DNA of 64,000 bases from Paenibacillus abyssi (GCF_014640295.1 NZ_BMGR01000016.1:62001-126000); one strand, 5' to 3'. Counted from the stretch's first letter, positions 1 to 10,539 are shown. Notes: generated from the letters alone by a model not told the origin. Made by a program: numbers and translations.

Positions 1-34
1 GATAACCGTCTTGCAGGCCAGAGTCAATGGGCGG

Positions 35-96
35 AGGGGAAATCTTGATACCGCCTGCGCCATTCGTGCCTTACCGCACTTGTATTGATTTCCCCT
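35..96. other. Unassigned dyad at the left edge
   Basis: A perfect 10-bp inverted repeat (AGGGGAAATC at 35-44, GATTTCCCCT at 87-96) encloses a loop with a smaller GTGC/GCAC hairpin. It lies beyond the terminator that ends the spoVID transcript, so it may be part of a leader for a gene outside the window. I could not match it to a riboswitch or T-box; the T-box core is not visible. The rest of 1-355 holds the terminator and hairpin listed next and no credible coding frame. Confidence 0.4.
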
Positions 97-105
97 AATA
101 CAAAT

Positions 106-127
106 AAAGCCCCGTAAATGGGGCTTT
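106..127 (-). terminator. Terminator after spoVID, with possible antiterminator
   Basis: AAAGCCCC and GGGGCTTT form an 8-bp stem with a six-base loop. On the minus strand it is followed by a U-rich tract (TTTATTTGTATT). Just upstream on the same transcript GGGGTTT (140-146) can pair with the AAAGCCCC arm instead, so an attenuator arrangement is possible. Confidence 0.65.
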
Positions 128-196
128 GAGCTTGTCGATAAACCCCTATGATGAGAATTAGAATTTTTTTGGGGTGGGGGATCCGATTCCGTGGCG

Positions 197-249
197 GTGG
201 TCCTACCTTCCCTGAATATACGGGTTAAATGAAAGGAAGGGAGGACCAC
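197..249 (-). other. Long hairpin downstream of spoVID
   Basis: GTGGTCC-TA-CCTTCC at 197-211 pairs with GGAAGG-GA-GGACCAC at 235-249, a 15-bp stem with one mismatch and a 23-base loop. No U-tract follows on either strand, so it is not a standard terminator. It could be an RNA-stabilising stem or a repeat. Confidence 0.45.
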
Positions 250-355
250 AAGGCCATCATTGTCATTTGAAAGTTTTCCAAAGGAAAACTCGCTTCGTAA
301 GCATATGCTTATCGGGCTCGAAAACAGGCTTCCAGGAAAACCACCGGCTTTTAGG

Positions 356-1624
356 TTACCCCGATTTCGGGATGTATAATACCTGGCCTTCACTGACGGT
401 TTGGTCGGAGAGACGGTTATAGAGCACGATTTCGCGCGGGTTAATCGCGTATCGGCTTGCGATTGATTCGAGTGTCTCTTCCCGCTGCACAATGCACAGC
501 CGCAGCTTGCGAAACTCCGTATGTTCCGATTGCTTGCTCAAGAAAAGCTTTTTCCACTCCACTTCATCGCCAGGTGCCGGACGTGAAGCGGCGGCCTCCT
601 TTTCCTCGGCTTGGAGCTCCTGCTGTCTTGCCACATACCTGGCTTCCTGCTCTCTTCGATTGGAATGAAGAAGTGTCATGATCCCGACACCGCTCTTCGG
701 ATGTTCCGGCTCGGGTTGTTTGCCGGAGAAAGCGATTTTCATTTCCTTTTTCGCCTGCTCTGGCGGCTCCGGTTCAGGTTGAGGCGCAGATAGAGGCTCT
801 AATACAGTATCAAGCTTTGACTCGGGCTCGAGTTTGGGCTGTTCAATTTCAGCCGCAGGCTGCTTTGATTCCGCTTGTTCCTGTACCGCCTCCGGTGTTT
901 TGCTTGATGATACGGCTGGTTGGGGGCTTTCCTTCTCGCTTTTAGCTTGTGATTCTGCCCGCTCCACGGGCTTGGGCTCATTCACTTCTTGTTCACGCTC
1001 GTCCTGTCCGATAAAGCTCGACCAAGTGACTGTCTGTGGAATCGGCGCGGGCTCGGAAGCAGTTGGTTGACTGAACACTGATTCCCCTGGCTGTTCAGCA
1101 TCCTCCGGCTGCGCCATAGGCTCCCGCTCCTGCTGCAATGCCTGCTGCGGCTGCTCCACTTGCTGCGGCTCCTCTTCATCAGCATGCTGCCGGTTCCGAT
1201 CAATTCGGTGGACGACGGTTATTGCCTCTTCTTGCCATGCTGCGGGCGCTTGCGCCGGCTCGGCCTGCAAGCCCTTCAACGAAAGCACTCCGGTAATGTT
1301 CAACGTTCTCGAGGAAAGCAGATCAACATCAAAGTTATCGATTTCGACAGCGATATCCTCCAGCCGGTGAACCCGGTTCAATGGAAGAGTGATTTCCACC
1401 GGTATCCAATGCTCCAGTGCTTGCGGCACTTGTCTCTCTGCTTGGGAGCTATATACACCGCTTAATAGCAAATTGCCGCGAAGCAGCACCTGCTCCCCAT
1501 GTTGCTCAACTTGAATATGCGGTGTAAGCTCGATCTCTTCCAGTTCTTCAATGGCCGCTACATGCTCGGGCAAATGTACACGTTCGTATACATCAAATCG
1601 CAGACCGCTTGATTGATCCAGCAC
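356..1624 (-). CDS. spoVID: Stage VI sporulation protein D (spore coat assembly, LysM)
   Basis: SpoVID is a morphogenetic protein that helps coat layers encase the forespore. The N-terminal 130 residues resemble Bacillus SpoVID. A long Glu/Gln/Pro-rich linker follows (about 130-330), and the last ~48 residues form a LysM domain. I place the start at the GTG at 1622-1624: AAGGGAGG lies 7 nt upstream, and the resulting N-terminus aligns with Bacillus SpoVID. An ATG 27 nt further upstream lacks a ribosome binding site. The position after hemL, as in Bacillus, supports the call. Expression is probably mother-cell specific, but I could not identify a sigma-E promoter. Length is 422 aa. Confidence 0.82.
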   Translation of the reverse strand: MLDQSSGLRFDVYERVHLPEHVAAIEELEEIELTPHIQVEQHGEQVLLRGNLLLSGVYSSQAERQVPQALEHWIPVEITLPLNRVHRLEDIAVEIDNFDVDLLSSRTLNITGVLSLKGLQAEPAQAPAAWQEEAITVVHRIDRNRQHADEEEPQQVEQPQQALQQEREPMAQPEDAEQPGESVFSQPTASEPAPIPQTVTWSSFIGQDEREQEVNEPKPVERAESQAKSEKESPQPAVSSSKTPEAVQEQAESKQPAAEIEQPKLEPESKLDTVLEPLSAPQPEPEPPEQAKKEMKIAFSGKQPEPEHPKSGVGIMTLLHSNRREQEARYVARQQELQAEEKEAAASRPAPGDEVEWKKLFLSKQSEHTEFRKLRLCIVQREETLESIASRYAINPREIVLYNRLSDQTVSEGQVLYIPKSG

Positions 1625-1717
1625 GATCCATCCTCCCTTCTCATACTCCATAACAGTTCTGACTCACTATCTATCTATATGGGATAAGGAAGAGGAGCAT
1701 GACTATGAATTTGCGGG

Positions 1718-2662
1718 TTACGACAGCCTTTGAATCAGCTTTGATAGCCAAGCAGGGTAAGGGGAATGAATTTCCATGCCTCGCTTATCCCACGGATGGC
1801 TGAAAAAAAGCCGTTCCCCATGAAGCGCTTGATGGTCCAGCAGCCGCTGATCTCCTCCATAAAGCTTGTCGCCGATAAGAGGATGCCCGAGATAACTAAA
1901 ATGCACACGAATTTGGTGGGTTCTGCCGGTTTCCAGCTGAATCCGGACTAGAGATGCCCGGTCATATCGCTCCAGCACTTCGTAATGCGTGACGGCTTGA
2001 TCACCTGTTGGAGAGACCCGCCGCCTTGCCGAGTGATGGCGGTCGCGTCCGATCGGTTCATCAATGGTCCCCTGTGTTTGACTGATTATTCCCTGCACTA
2101 AGGCAATATAACGGCGTTCGATCTGCTTGCTCCGCATCGCTTCATCCAGGCGCCATTGCGCCAAATCGTTCTTGGCATACAGCACAGGTCCGGACGTATC
2201 CTCATCCAGGCGGTGGATATGCCGGACCGGTGCCGATTGTCCGGTCTGCAGCATATAACGGATGGACGCTTCATCGAGTGTTCCGGACTGCCCGGGGAAA
2301 GCAGGATGAACCGGCATGCCGATCGGCTTATCAAATACAAGGCAATGATCATCCTCAAATAAAACCGGTGGCACCGGCTGCCTAACGGTTGCCGCTGCGG
2401 CTTTGTATAAAAGATGAACGCGAAGGTCTGCCTCCGGAAATGCCCGAAGCCGCAAAACGCCGTTCTCAAGCCGTATACCGCCCACGGAGAACAATCGGTT
2501 GATCCACTTCTCCGGAAATTGCTCTAACGTCAGCAGCCACTGTTTTACGGTATAAGGATGGTCACCGTTCTTTGGCATATCGGAAGTATCCTGACCCGAA
2601 AACAAAGGGAGCGGCATTTCAAGCCACTCCCCCTTGCGTACTGCTTGTTTAAGGTCGATCAT
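1718..2662 (-). CDS. RluA-family pseudouridine synthase
   Basis: Predicted to isomerise uridine to pseudouridine in RNA; the target (23S rRNA or tRNA) cannot be told from sequence. The RluA signature HRLDEDTSG sits at residues 150-158 with catalytic Asp153, and DKPIGMPVHP (111-120) is the usual preceding motif. The 314-aa protein has no clear S4 domain. The ATG at 2662 avoids overlap with hemL; a longer in-frame reading would run back into hemL and is not credible. It lies 19 bp downstream of hemL, probably in the same transcript. Confidence 0.85.
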   Translation of the reverse strand: MIDLKQAVRKGEWLEMPLPLFSGQDTSDMPKNGDHPYTVKQWLLTLEQFPEKWINRLFSVGGIRLENGVLRLRAFPEADLRVHLLYKAAAATVRQPVPPVLFEDDHCLVFDKPIGMPVHPAFPGQSGTLDEASIRYMLQTGQSAPVRHIHRLDEDTSGPVLYAKNDLAQWRLDEAMRSKQIERRYIALVQGIISQTQGTIDEPIGRDRHHSARRRVSPTGDQAVTHYEVLERYDRASLVRIQLETGRTHQIRVHFSYLGHPLIGDKLYGGDQRLLDHQALHGERLFFSHPWDKRGMEIHSPYPAWLSKLIQRLS

Positions 2663-2681
2663 GAAAGGACCGCCTCTCTTT

Positions 2682-3971
2682 TTATAATCTGCGCAGCGCC
2701 TCGTCATGCGCTGCGATTGTCGCATCAATATCCGCTTGCTTGTGGACGGCTGACACGAACATGCCTTCAAATTGCGATGGGGCAATATTAACGCCGAGAT
2801 GAAGAAGGTTGGCAAAATAACCTTTAAACCGATTCAAATCCGCCGTTTTGGCCGTCTCGTAATTAATGACATGTGTTTCTGTAAAGAACGGGCACACCAT
2901 CGATCCTACCCGGTTTATAGTGCAAGGAATACCGTGCTTTTCTGCATTTTTTTCAAATCCGCGCTGCAGCTGGACAGACAATTGTTCCAACCGATGATAA
3001 ACCTCCTGCGTCATCAGCTTCAATGTCGTGTATCCGGCTGCCATAGCCAGAGGATTGCCGGACAATGTACCCGCCTGATAGATCGGCCCGCTTGGCGCCA
3101 TCATCTCCATAATCTCTCTTTTGCCTCCGTAAGCGCCGACAGGGAGGCCTCCGCCAATGACTTTGCCCATACATGTGAGATCCGGCGTGACGCCATACAA
3201 GCCTTGGGCACTGTTGTAATGAACACGGAAACCGGTCATGACCTCATCAAACACGAGAAGGCTTCCATACTGCTGTGTCACCTCACGCAGGCCCTGCAGA
3301 AAACCCGGCAGCGGCGGTACAACACCCATGTTGCCGGCGATCGGTTCTACGATCACACAGGCAATTTCCTCGCCAAACCGTTCAAATACGAGCTTGACCG
3401 ATTCCAAATCATTGTAAGGCACAGTAATAGTATGGCTTGCTACACTCTCTGGAACGCCCGGGCTGTCCGGCAATCCCAGCGTCGCAACCCCCGAGCCTGC
3501 CTTAATCAGCAAGCTGTCGGCGTGACCGTGATAAGAGCCTTCAAATTTGACGATCTTAGTCCGTTTCGTATACCCTCTGGCTAGGCGAAGCGCGCTCATC
3601 GTCGCTTCTGTGCCGGAGTTAACCATACGAACGATTTCTACCGAAGGCATCCTCTCCACGACGAGCTCTGCCATCAGCGTTTCGAGCTCCGTAGGCGCTC
3701 CAAAGCTGGTACCCTTCTCGGCAGTCCGCTTGATCGCCTCAACAACCTCCGGATGGGCATGCCCCATAATAAGCGGTCCCCATGACAAGACATAATCGAT
3801 ATAGCTGTTGCCATCAATGTCATAAATGCGGGAACCCTCTCCCCGCTCTACGTAGACCGGAGTCAATCCTACAGATTTGAACGCACGTACCGGACTGTTG
3901 ACACCGCCGGGTATGAATTGCTTTGCCCTTGCAAATGCTTCTTCCGAACGATTTCGATTGTTATCCACCAT
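2682..3971 (-). CDS. hemL: Glutamate-1-semialdehyde 2,1-aminomutase
   Basis: PLP enzyme converting glutamate-1-semialdehyde to 5-aminolevulinate, the second step of the C5 route to tetrapyrroles, acting on the product of HemA. Class III aminotransferase fold, 429 aa. The PLP lysine is Lys270 in MGKVIGGG, with DEVMTGFR at 242-249. The ATG at 3971 follows a GGTGGGTG ribosome binding site, 19 bp after the hemB stop. It is the last haem gene of the operon. Confidence 0.95.
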   Translation of the reverse strand: MVDNNRNRSEEAFARAKQFIPGGVNSPVRAFKSVGLTPVYVERGEGSRIYDIDGNSYIDYVLSWGPLIMGHAHPEVVEAIKRTAEKGTSFGAPTELETLMAELVVERMPSVEIVRMVNSGTEATMSALRLARGYTKRTKIVKFEGSYHGHADSLLIKAGSGVATLGLPDSPGVPESVASHTITVPYNDLESVKLVFERFGEEIACVIVEPIAGNMGVVPPLPGFLQGLREVTQQYGSLLVFDEVMTGFRVHYNSAQGLYGVTPDLTCMGKVIGGGLPVGAYGGKREIMEMMAPSGPIYQAGTLSGNPLAMAAGYTTLKLMTQEVYHRLEQLSVQLQRGFEKNAEKHGIPCTINRVGSMVCPFFTETHVINYETAKTADLNRFKGYFANLLHLGVNIAPSQFEGMFVSAVHKQADIDATIAAHDEALRRL

Positions 3972-3990
3972 ATCTATCACCCACCGTTTC

Positions 3991-4980
3991 TCATTTGATC
4001 CAGCGTGCCGCATCCTTGGCATGATACGTAATGATCAGATCAGCACCCGCCCGCTTCATGCCCGTCAGCAGCTCCATCACGATGGCACGCTCATCGATCC
4101 AGCCATTCGCGGCAGCCGCTTTGACCATTGAATATTCCGCACTTACATTGTACGCGGCAAGAGGGAGATCAAAATTTTCCTTCAGCATCCGGATCACATC
4201 AAGGTAGGCAAGCGCAGGCTTGACCATCAGCATGTCCGCACCCTCTTGAATATCCGACTCCGCTTCACGCAATGCTTCGCGCAGGTTAGCCGGATCCATC
4301 TGATACGTTTTACGGTCTCCGAACTGCGGTGTGGAATGAGCGGCATCACGGAATGGTCCATAAAAAGCCGACGCGTATTTCACGGAATACGACAAAATCG
4401 GGATCTGCTCAAAGCCGTTGGCATCGAGTCCCTCGCGAATCGCATGAACGAAACCGTCCATCATATTGGAAGGCGCGATAATGTCCGCACCGGCTTCTGC
4501 TTGCGAGACCGCCGCTTTAACAAGCAGCTCCAGTGATGCGTCGTTGGCCACCTCGGCATCGCCTGTGACAGCATGGTGATGTATCACTCCGCAATGACCA
4601 TGATCGGTGAATTGGCATAAGCATGTATCAGCGATGACAACCAATTCCGGCGCCCAGCCTTTTACTTTGCGGATCGCTTTCTGCACGATTCCGTTCGGAT
4701 CATAAGCAGGTGTGCCTTCGGCGTCCTTGCTCTCAGGAACACCAAACAGCAGGACCGCTTGAACTCCTGTGTCAACCACATCGCGGACTTCCTCTTCCAG
4801 GCGATCCAGTGAAAAGTGGTAAACGCCCGGCATAGAAGCAATCTCATCCTTTACATTCGATCCTTCCGTTACAAAAATAGGGTAGATCAAATCCTCCCGG
4901 TTAAGCACTGTTTCTCTAACCAAACTGCGCAGCGCCGCGGTACGGCGTAAGCGCCGGTGTCTGACGAGCGGGAAACTCAT
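3991..4980 (-). CDS. hemB: Delta-aminolevulinic acid dehydratase (porphobilinogen synthase)
   Basis: Condenses two 5-aminolevulinates into porphobilinogen. The 329-aa protein has both Schiff-base lysines (Lys201 in SVKYAS, Lys254 in [10 protein letters not shown]) and a cysteine cluster, Cys120, Cys122 and Cys130, typical of zinc-dependent forms. Its ATG overlaps the stop of the cobA-hemD fusion as ATGA, so translation is probably coupled. Confidence 0.96.
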   Translation of the reverse strand: MSFPLVRHRRLRRTAALRSLVRETVLNREDLIYPIFVTEGSNVKDEIASMPGVYHFSLDRLEEEVRDVVDTGVQAVLLFGVPESKDAEGTPAYDPNGIVQKAIRKVKGWAPELVVIADTCLCQFTDHGHCGVIHHHAVTGDAEVANDASLELLVKAAVSQAEAGADIIAPSNMMDGFVHAIREGLDANGFEQIPILSYSVKYASAFYGPFRDAAHSTPQFGDRKTYQMDPANLREALREAESDIQEGADMLMVKPALAYLDVIRMLKENFDLPLAAYNVSAEYSMVKAAAANGWIDERAIVMELLTGMKRAGADLIITYHAKDAARWIK

Positions 4981-6539
4981 AATAGCTCCTCCTGTTCTCG
5001 AATCGTTCTTCGATGGTGTACTATTGCCTCAATCAATGCATCTATTGTTGCTTCCTCAGGCTCAATCGTCACATGCAGACCGGCTTCAGAAGCGGTCTTC
5101 GTTGTAACAGGCCCGATACTGGCAGTATCAATCCCGTTAAGAAGCTCTGCGGGATGCTCGATTCCGTTTCTTCGGAGCAATTCCAGTAAATTCGTTACCG
5201 TTGATGAGCTCGTAAAGGAGATGACATGAATTTCTTTATTTTTCAACATGTCAATCACTTCATCATCCTGCGTATCGGCAATAACCGTCTCATAGACATC
5301 AATCTCTACCGGTATCAACCCGCGGGCTTTCAGTTCTTTAGGCAGCACCTCGCGCGCCAAATCCCCTCTAGGCAGCAGCACCCGCTGACCAGGGAGTAGA
5401 ACATCCTGCAGCGTGTCCAATAGGCCTTCCGCTTGGAATTTCACAGGCAGTACATCAACCTGAAGCCCAAGCTTCTGCAGAGCTTCCGCAGTTTTCGGAC
5501 CTACCGCAGCAATGCGCGCTTTATGGAAACGACGAATATCGATGCCCAGCTTGATCAGTGAGCGGAAAAAATAATCAACACCATTGGTGCTTGTAAAAAT
5601 AAGCCAATCGTAAGATTCAGCTGTAAGCAGCGCTTCTCTAATCGGGGAGAGTGCTGCTTCCCCCGTCGGCTCACGCAGTTCAATAACCGGAAATTCCAGC
5701 GGCTCCCCGCCCAGTGCTTCGATTCGATCCGCCAAATCGCTAGCTTGCGCTCTAGCGCGTGTGACAAGAACACGGGTGCCGAATAACGGCTTACGTTCAA
5801 ACCACTTCAGTTTCTCGCGCTGCTTTACTACCTCTCCGACTACAATGACAGCCGGCGGCTGGAAATTCGCCTTGTGAACCAGCTCTTCAATCGTTTCCAA
5901 TGTACCGACAATCGTTTCCTGTTCTACCCGGGTGCCCCAGCGCACAAGAGCAACCGGTGTACTTCCCGCCTTGCCGTGCTTCATTAATTGCTCGGCAATG
6001 TACCCGATTTTGGCAACGCCCATCAGAAAGATCAGTGTTCCCGTTGCATTGGTAACCTTGTCCCAATGAATCGACCGGTCCAGCTTCTCCGGACTCTCAT
6101 GACCGGTAATGATTGAAATGGAAGATGCCAGATCCCGATGTGTGACCGGAATGCCGGCATAGGTTGGTACCGCTATCGCAGATGTTATACCCGGTACGAT
6201 CTCAAACTCGATACCGTTGTCAACCAGCAGCTCCGCCTCTTCGCCGACTCTTCCAAATATTGACGGGTCACCGCCCTTTAATCGAGTTACCGTTTTCCCT
6301 TCAAGAGCAAGATCCACCAGCAGTTGGTTAATCTCTTCCTGCTTCATCGTATGACGGTCAGGCAGCTTGCCGACATAAACCTTTTCCGCGCCCGGCTTCA
6401 GATATTTCAGCAGCCGCGGGCTCGCTAAGCGGTCATAGACAATAACATCGCATGCGGTGATACACTCCAAGCCCCGAACCGTAATCAGCCTTGGATCGCC
6501 AGGCCCGGCCCCTACTAGAAATACTTTCCCCTTCTCCAC
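4977..6539 (-). CDS. cobA-hemD: Uroporphyrinogen-III methyltransferase / uroporphyrinogen-III synthase fusion
   Basis: Two enzymes in one chain of about 520 aa. Residues 1-245 are a SUMT (CobA) domain starting with [11 protein letters not shown], which makes precorrin-2 with SAM. The remainder, from about 255, is a HemD domain ([10 protein letters not shown]) that cyclises hydroxymethylbilane. The fusion therefore both makes uroporphyrinogen III and starts the sirohaem/B12 branch. I prefer the GTG at 6539: AGGGG lies 8 nt upstream and the hemC stop falls just before it. An ATG at 6602 would overlap hemC by 59 bp. The neighbouring precorrin-2 dehydrogenase completes the next step. Confidence 0.93.
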   Translation of the reverse strand: MEKGKVFLVGAGPGDPRLITVRGLECITACDVIVYDRLASPRLLKYLKPGAEKVYVGKLPDRHTMKQEEINQLLVDLALEGKTVTRLKGGDPSIFGRVGEEAELLVDNGIEFEIVPGITSAIAVPTYAGIPVTHRDLASSISIITGHESPEKLDRSIHWDKVTNATGTLIFLMGVAKIGYIAEQLMKHGKAGSTPVALVRWGTRVEQETIVGTLETIEELVHKANFQPPAVIVVGEVVKQREKLKWFERKPLFGTRVLVTRARAQASDLADRIEALGGEPLEFPVIELREPTGEAALSPIREALLTAESYDWLIFTSTNGVDYFFRSLIKLGIDIRRFHKARIAAVGPKTAEALQKLGLQVDVLPVKFQAEGLLDTLQDVLLPGQRVLLPRGDLAREVLPKELKARGLIPVEIDVYETVIADTQDDEVIDMLKNKEIHVISFTSSSTVTNLLELLRRNGIEHPAELLNGIDTASIGPVTTKTASEAGLHVTIEPEEATIDALIEAIVHHRRTIREQEELL

Positions 6540-6543
6540 CTGC

Positions 6544-7488
6544 TCATCCCCTAACTTCTGCCAATATCCGATCTGCGCCTCTTTCCGATAGCGCTGCTGC
6601 AACTTCCAGGCCCAGCGCTTCCGGATCGGTCCCTTCTCTTGTTTCCTTCAGCAGCAGGTCTCCGTCAGGCGAACCGACAATGCCGGTTAACGTGATGACT
6701 CCCTGATCATTCACTACCGCGTATGCCCCTATCGGAATTTGACAGCCGCCGTTCAATGCTCCTAAAAATCTGCGCTCGGCGCGTACGACGCGCTCTGAAA
6801 CAGGATCATTATACAATGAAAGCAGATGCCTTACCTCTAGATCGTCTTCCCTGCATTCAATCCCCAATGCCCCTTGACCGACAGCAGGAACACACAACTC
6901 GACAGGCAAATATTCCGATGCCTTATCCAGCCACCCCATGCGTGACAGGCCCGCTGATGCAAGCACAACAGCATCGAAGCCTTCGGTATCCAGCTTGCGG
7001 ATCCGGGAGTCAATATTTCCTCGTATTGATTCCAGCTGCAAATCCGGACGCGCATGCTTCAGTTGACAGGCGCGGCGTAAGCTGCTTGTCCCGATTCTGG
7101 CACCTTTTGGCAAATTCTCAAACGTAAGGCCCTGTTTCGTGATCAAGCAATCTCTCGCGTCGACGCGGGTCGGCACTGCACCATTCATTAATCCGGACGG
7201 CAATTCATAAGGCATATCCTTCATGCTATGCACTGCAATGTCAATCTCCTTGTCCAACATGGCCTGCTCGATTTCTTTAACAAACAGTCCCTTGCCGCCA
7301 ACCTTTGATAAAGTGACATCCAGAATTTGGTCGCCTTTGGTCACGATTTTTCGAATCTCGAACGATAATCTCAGCCCATAATCATTGCTGATGCGTTCAA
7401 GCGCTTCAATAACCTGGCCTGTCTGCGTTAACGCCAGTGCGCTCTGTCTGGTTCCGACGATGATCGTCCGCTTCTTTGTATTGCTCAT
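6544..7488 (-). CDS. hemC: Hydroxymethylbilane synthase (porphobilinogen deaminase)
   Basis: Polymerises four porphobilinogens into hydroxymethylbilane, the substrate for the adjacent HemD domain. The dipyrromethane-cofactor cysteine is Cys249 in [10 protein letters not shown], and the GTRQSALAL motif is at residues 12-20. Length of 314 aa is normal. The ATG at 7488 overlaps the stop of the upstream gene as TAATG and has a GGGAGGG ribosome binding site. Confidence 0.96.
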   Translation of the reverse strand: MSNTKKRTIIVGTRQSALALTQTGQVIEALERISNDYGLRLSFEIRKIVTKGDQILDVTLSKVGGKGLFVKEIEQAMLDKEIDIAVHSMKDMPYELPSGLMNGAVPTRVDARDCLITKQGLTFENLPKGARIGTSSLRRACQLKHARPDLQLESIRGNIDSRIRKLDTEGFDAVVLASAGLSRMGWLDKASEYLPVELCVPAVGQGALGIECREDDLEVRHLLSLYNDPVSERVVRAERRFLGALNGGCQIPIGAYAVVNDQGVITLTGIVGSPDGDLLLKETREGTDPEALGLEVAAALSERGADRILAEVRG

Positions 7489-8141
7489 TATGTACAATCC
7501 CTCCCGTGCAGCCTTTGCATTAGTACGGCAATCTGCCGTTCCCAAGCTTCCTCATCTTGATCATTGTTCCAACTGTCCGGCGGTATGTCAAGCGCCTCCC
7601 GCAGAAGCTCGCGACGTTTCCGCTCATCGATCTCCATCTTGTTGATACGTATCCGAAGGTTACCCAGCCACTTCGTATATGACTCGTACTCTTGACCGTA
7701 GCGCTGCTCAAGCTCTTTCTTAATCCTTATGGAGAGCGCCGGACTCGCCCCTGAGGTGGAAACCGCAAGCAGAAGGCCACCCCGGCGAACGATGGACGGT
7801 ATGATGAATGACCCGGTATCAGCGGCGTCGGCAACGTTTACCGGAATCATCCTGCTTCGTGCATCTTTGGCAATTTTGGCATTGGTCGTCCGTTGATCCG
7901 TTGCCGCAAACACCAGCTGCGCCCCATCAATATCCTGCTCCAGGTATTCCCTTTCAATTACGCGAATAGCCCCCACATTCGCTAAATCACGCAATCCAGC
8001 GCTAATTGCCGGACTCACCACGACGACCTCCGCACCGGACTCCAGAAGGCCTTCAACCTTCCGGGCCGCTACGCTCCCGCCTCCGACAACGACGCATTTA
8101 CATTCTTCCACATTAAGCATGATTGGATAATAACGGTTCAC
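7488..8141 (-). CDS. sirC: Precorrin-2 dehydrogenase (sirohaem biosynthesis)
   Basis: NAD-dependent oxidation of precorrin-2 to sirohydrochlorin; similar to the N-terminal part of CysG and to yeast Met8. A Rossmann motif, [12 protein letters not shown], covers residues 17-28, and the [10 protein letters not shown] motif of the family follows in the middle. Length is 217 aa. Whether it also inserts iron cannot be decided here; no separate SirB chelatase is in the window. It lies between hemX and hemC, tying sirohaem synthesis to the haem operon. Confidence 0.88.
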   Translation of the reverse strand: MNRYYPIMLNVEECKCVVVGGGSVAARKVEGLLESGAEVVVVSPAISAGLRDLANVGAIRVIEREYLEQDIDGAQLVFAATDQRTTNAKIAKDARSRMIPVNVADAADTGSFIIPSIVRRGGLLLAVSTSGASPALSIRIKKELEQRYGQEYESYTKWLGNLRIRINKMEIDERKRRELLREALDIPPDSWNNDQDEEAWERQIAVLMQRLHGRDCT

Positions 8142-8162
8142 TTCCGCTCCCCCTGCTCCTGT

Positions 8163-8990
8163 TCAAGACCAATGATGGAACTGTAAGGTCGAATTTAACA
8201 GTAAATACAGGATCAGCACAGCAAATGAAATAAGATTCAACTTTGCCGTACGCCATCCCGGCTGATTCAGCACTGTCCTCTGTAAAATATAACCAATGTA
8301 AAAGCCGACTGTAACAAAAGAGGTGAATATCTTCCAATCCAACAGCAGCCAAGCTTCGCTTGCCGCCAATATGGATGTAATGGCCACAGCCAATGATAAA
8401 ATCAGCAAAGGCGTCCCAATAAGGACTGTTCGAAACGTATACCGGTCGATCGTCTCCAGGCTGGGCAGACGGCGCATCGCTTTCGACCACTTTTTACTTT
8501 TCAGCTTCCAGTGCAGAAATAGATACATGCCCGAAAAAATCGCACTGATCGTTAAAACGACATAAGCACAGGTAATCAAACTGATATGAACGTATAATAG
8601 CTCGCGAACAAGGTCCGACGTAACGAGCGGTATCTCATCGCTTGGATGGCTGAATATATTCAGCGTAAGAATGGCAAATCCGATCACATTTACAAAAAAC
8701 ACAAGAAACTCGATTCGAAAGAAACGGCTCATGACAAGCGATATCGTAACAAGCAGCCAAGAAATAAAAAATAAATAATCAAACATCGTAATGACATTCT
8801 CATTCAATTTGATATGCGAGATCATTCGATGAACAAAAAAAACGGTTTGCATGATCCAGACGAAAATAAGCAGCCCTGTTCCTGTCCGTTTTGCTCTCCC
8901 GCTTGCATCGACAACATCGGAGAAATAAAACAGAAGGCTCAGGGCGTAAACATAAATCATCATGTCATATACTAAATTTTGTGTGACCAT
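8163..8990 (-). CDS. hemX: HemX-like membrane protein (cytochrome c assembly family)
   Basis: Integral membrane protein of 275 aa with about eight hydrophobic segments. It belongs to the CcsA/CcmC/HemX family and has a tryptophan-rich stretch near residue 220 (LLLDWKIF). In Bacillus, HemX lies directly after hemA and lowers HemA abundance; that role is inferred here from identity and position. The ATG has GGAGG 5 nt upstream. Confidence 0.85.
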   Translation of the reverse strand: MVTQNLVYDMMIYVYALSLLFYFSDVVDASGRAKRTGTGLLIFVWIMQTVFFVHRMISHIKLNENVITMFDYLFFISWLLVTISLVMSRFFRIEFLVFFVNVIGFAILTLNIFSHPSDEIPLVTSDLVRELLYVHISLITCAYVVLTISAIFSGMYLFLHWKLKSKKWSKAMRRLPSLETIDRYTFRTVLIGTPLLILSLAVAITSILAASEAWLLLDWKIFTSFVTVGFYIGYILQRTVLNQPGWRTAKLNLISFAVLILYLLLNSTLQFHHWS

Positions 8991-9093
8991 AGGCGCCTCC
9001 CAATTGCATACACGCCTGTCTAGCGACAGTATAGCTGCGGCACGTCACGTTATTGCACACATCATGAAGGTGCTGCAGCATGTCCACTAAAAG

Positions 9094-10509
9094 TTACGGC
9101 GTTACAGCTGCAATTCCATTAACCGCTGCAGTGGCAGTCTGGGCCATGCCTTGTGCTGCATGATTCGGCTTTGTTGATTTCATTGCCGAAGCCGCTTCTT
9201 CATCAGCCAATCGCTCCGCTTGCTTTGCAAGGGCAAGGCGTTCTTCGAGCGCAAACAGCTTTACAAACATGTCCATTGCCTCTTTAGAATGCTTATCGTC
9301 AGCCATTTCTTTAATTCGCAGGATCGGATCATGAATCAGCTGGTTAACAATGCTCTTCGTCAGCTTACGAATCACTTTCTTCTCATGGTCATTTAGATCC
9401 GGCAGCTTATTCATCAGGCTTACCATCGTGTCTTCGTGAACGGAGGCCGCTTTGTCCTGAAGCGTTCGAATCAACGGTATGACTCCTAACGTCTTATACC
9501 ACTGCTTGAACTCATCCAACTCCTGGGCAATCATCACTTCGATTTTGGCAGCTTCATTACGGCGCTGTTCCAAATTCGTCTCCACGATGCCTTCTAAATC
9601 ATCAATATCATACAAAAACGCATTCTCAACCGAAGCGATCGCAGGGTCCAGATCCCTCGGCACAGCAATATCAACCATAAAAAGCGGCCGCGATTTGCGG
9701 CGCTGCATTGCCTGGTCAACTTGTTCTCTAGTCAGCACATAACCGGCAGATCCAGTAGAGCTGATGATAATATCCGCTTCATGGAGTCTGCGGATCGCTT
9801 CATCCATCGAACAAGGAATGCCATTAAATTTATCGGCCAGCTGCACTGCGCGCTCATAGGTGCGGTTAACAACGATTACCCGGTCAGCCCCATTCGCATA
9901 CAGATGCTTTGCCGTAAGCTCACTCATCTTGCCTGCGCCCAGAATCATGACGGTTTTATTGGTGAATTGTCCGAATATACGTTTCCCCAGCTCAACAGCC
10001 GCATAGCTTACCGAAACCGCCGTTTCACCGATCATCGTTTCGGAATGGGCGCGCTTAGCAAGCGTGACCGTCTGTTTGAACAGCATATTGAACAATGTGC
10101 CGGTCGTTTTATATGTTTGCGCCAACAAGAACGCATTGCGTACCTGTCCGAGAATTTGCGTTTCACCAATCACCATCGAATCCAATCCGCTAGTAACACG
10201 CATCAAATGCTCAATCGCACGATCGTCCTCATACATATAAAGATGATTTGTAAATTCTTCGCGCGGAAGCTTGAACCATTGCTCCATAAAGCTTCGAATG
10301 TGATGCCCGCACATATGATGACGGTCTACGACCGCATATAACTCCGTCCGGTTACAGGTCGCGACGATAACACATTCCAATATGCTTTTTGTCTGCTTCA
10401 ATTGTTTTAGTGCCAGCGGCAAATCCCGTTCTTCAAATGTAAAGCGTTCCCTTACCTCAACGGGTGCCGTCCGATAGTTCAGACCAACAACAATAATGTG
10501 CACGCGCAA
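9094..10509 (-). CDS. hemA: Glutamyl-tRNA reductase
   Basis: NADPH-dependent reduction of glutamyl-tRNA(Glu) to glutamate-1-semialdehyde, the first committed step. The catalytic cysteine is Cys52 in VIVATCNRTE. The NADP-binding motif VMILGAGKMSE follows near residue 190, and a C-terminal dimerisation helix comes after it. At 471 aa it is slightly long, with an Ala/Thr-rich tail after about residue 440. First gene of the haem operon, preceded by an extended -10 promoter. Confidence 0.95.
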   Translation of the reverse strand: MRVHIIVVGLNYRTAPVEVRERFTFEERDLPLALKQLKQTKSILECVIVATCNRTELYAVVDRHHMCGHHIRSFMEQWFKLPREEFTNHLYMYEDDRAIEHLMRVTSGLDSMVIGETQILGQVRNAFLLAQTYKTTGTLFNMLFKQTVTLAKRAHSETMIGETAVSVSYAAVELGKRIFGQFTNKTVMILGAGKMSELTAKHLYANGADRVIVVNRTYERAVQLADKFNGIPCSMDEAIRRLHEADIIISSTGSAGYVLTREQVDQAMQRRKSRPLFMVDIAVPRDLDPAIASVENAFLYDIDDLEGIVETNLEQRRNEAAKIEVMIAQELDEFKQWYKTLGVIPLIRTLQDKAASVHEDTMVSLMNKLPDLNDHEKKVIRKLTKSIVNQLIHDPILRIKEMADDKHSKEAMDMFVKLFALEERLALAKQAERLADEEAASAMKSTKPNHAAQGMAQTATAAVNGIAAVTP

Positions 10510-10539
10510 TCACCTGCCTGTTTTAAGTTTTACAACAAC

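Noticed and set aside
2772-3584. 270-codon plus-strand frame opposite hemL
   Set aside because: Antisense shadow of a well-supported enzyme gene, with no ribosome binding site or domain.
4977-6602. Upstream ATG start (6602) for the CobA-HemD fusion
   Set aside because: It would overlap hemC by 59 bp and adds sequence not typical of CobA; the GTG at 6539 has a proper ribosome binding site.
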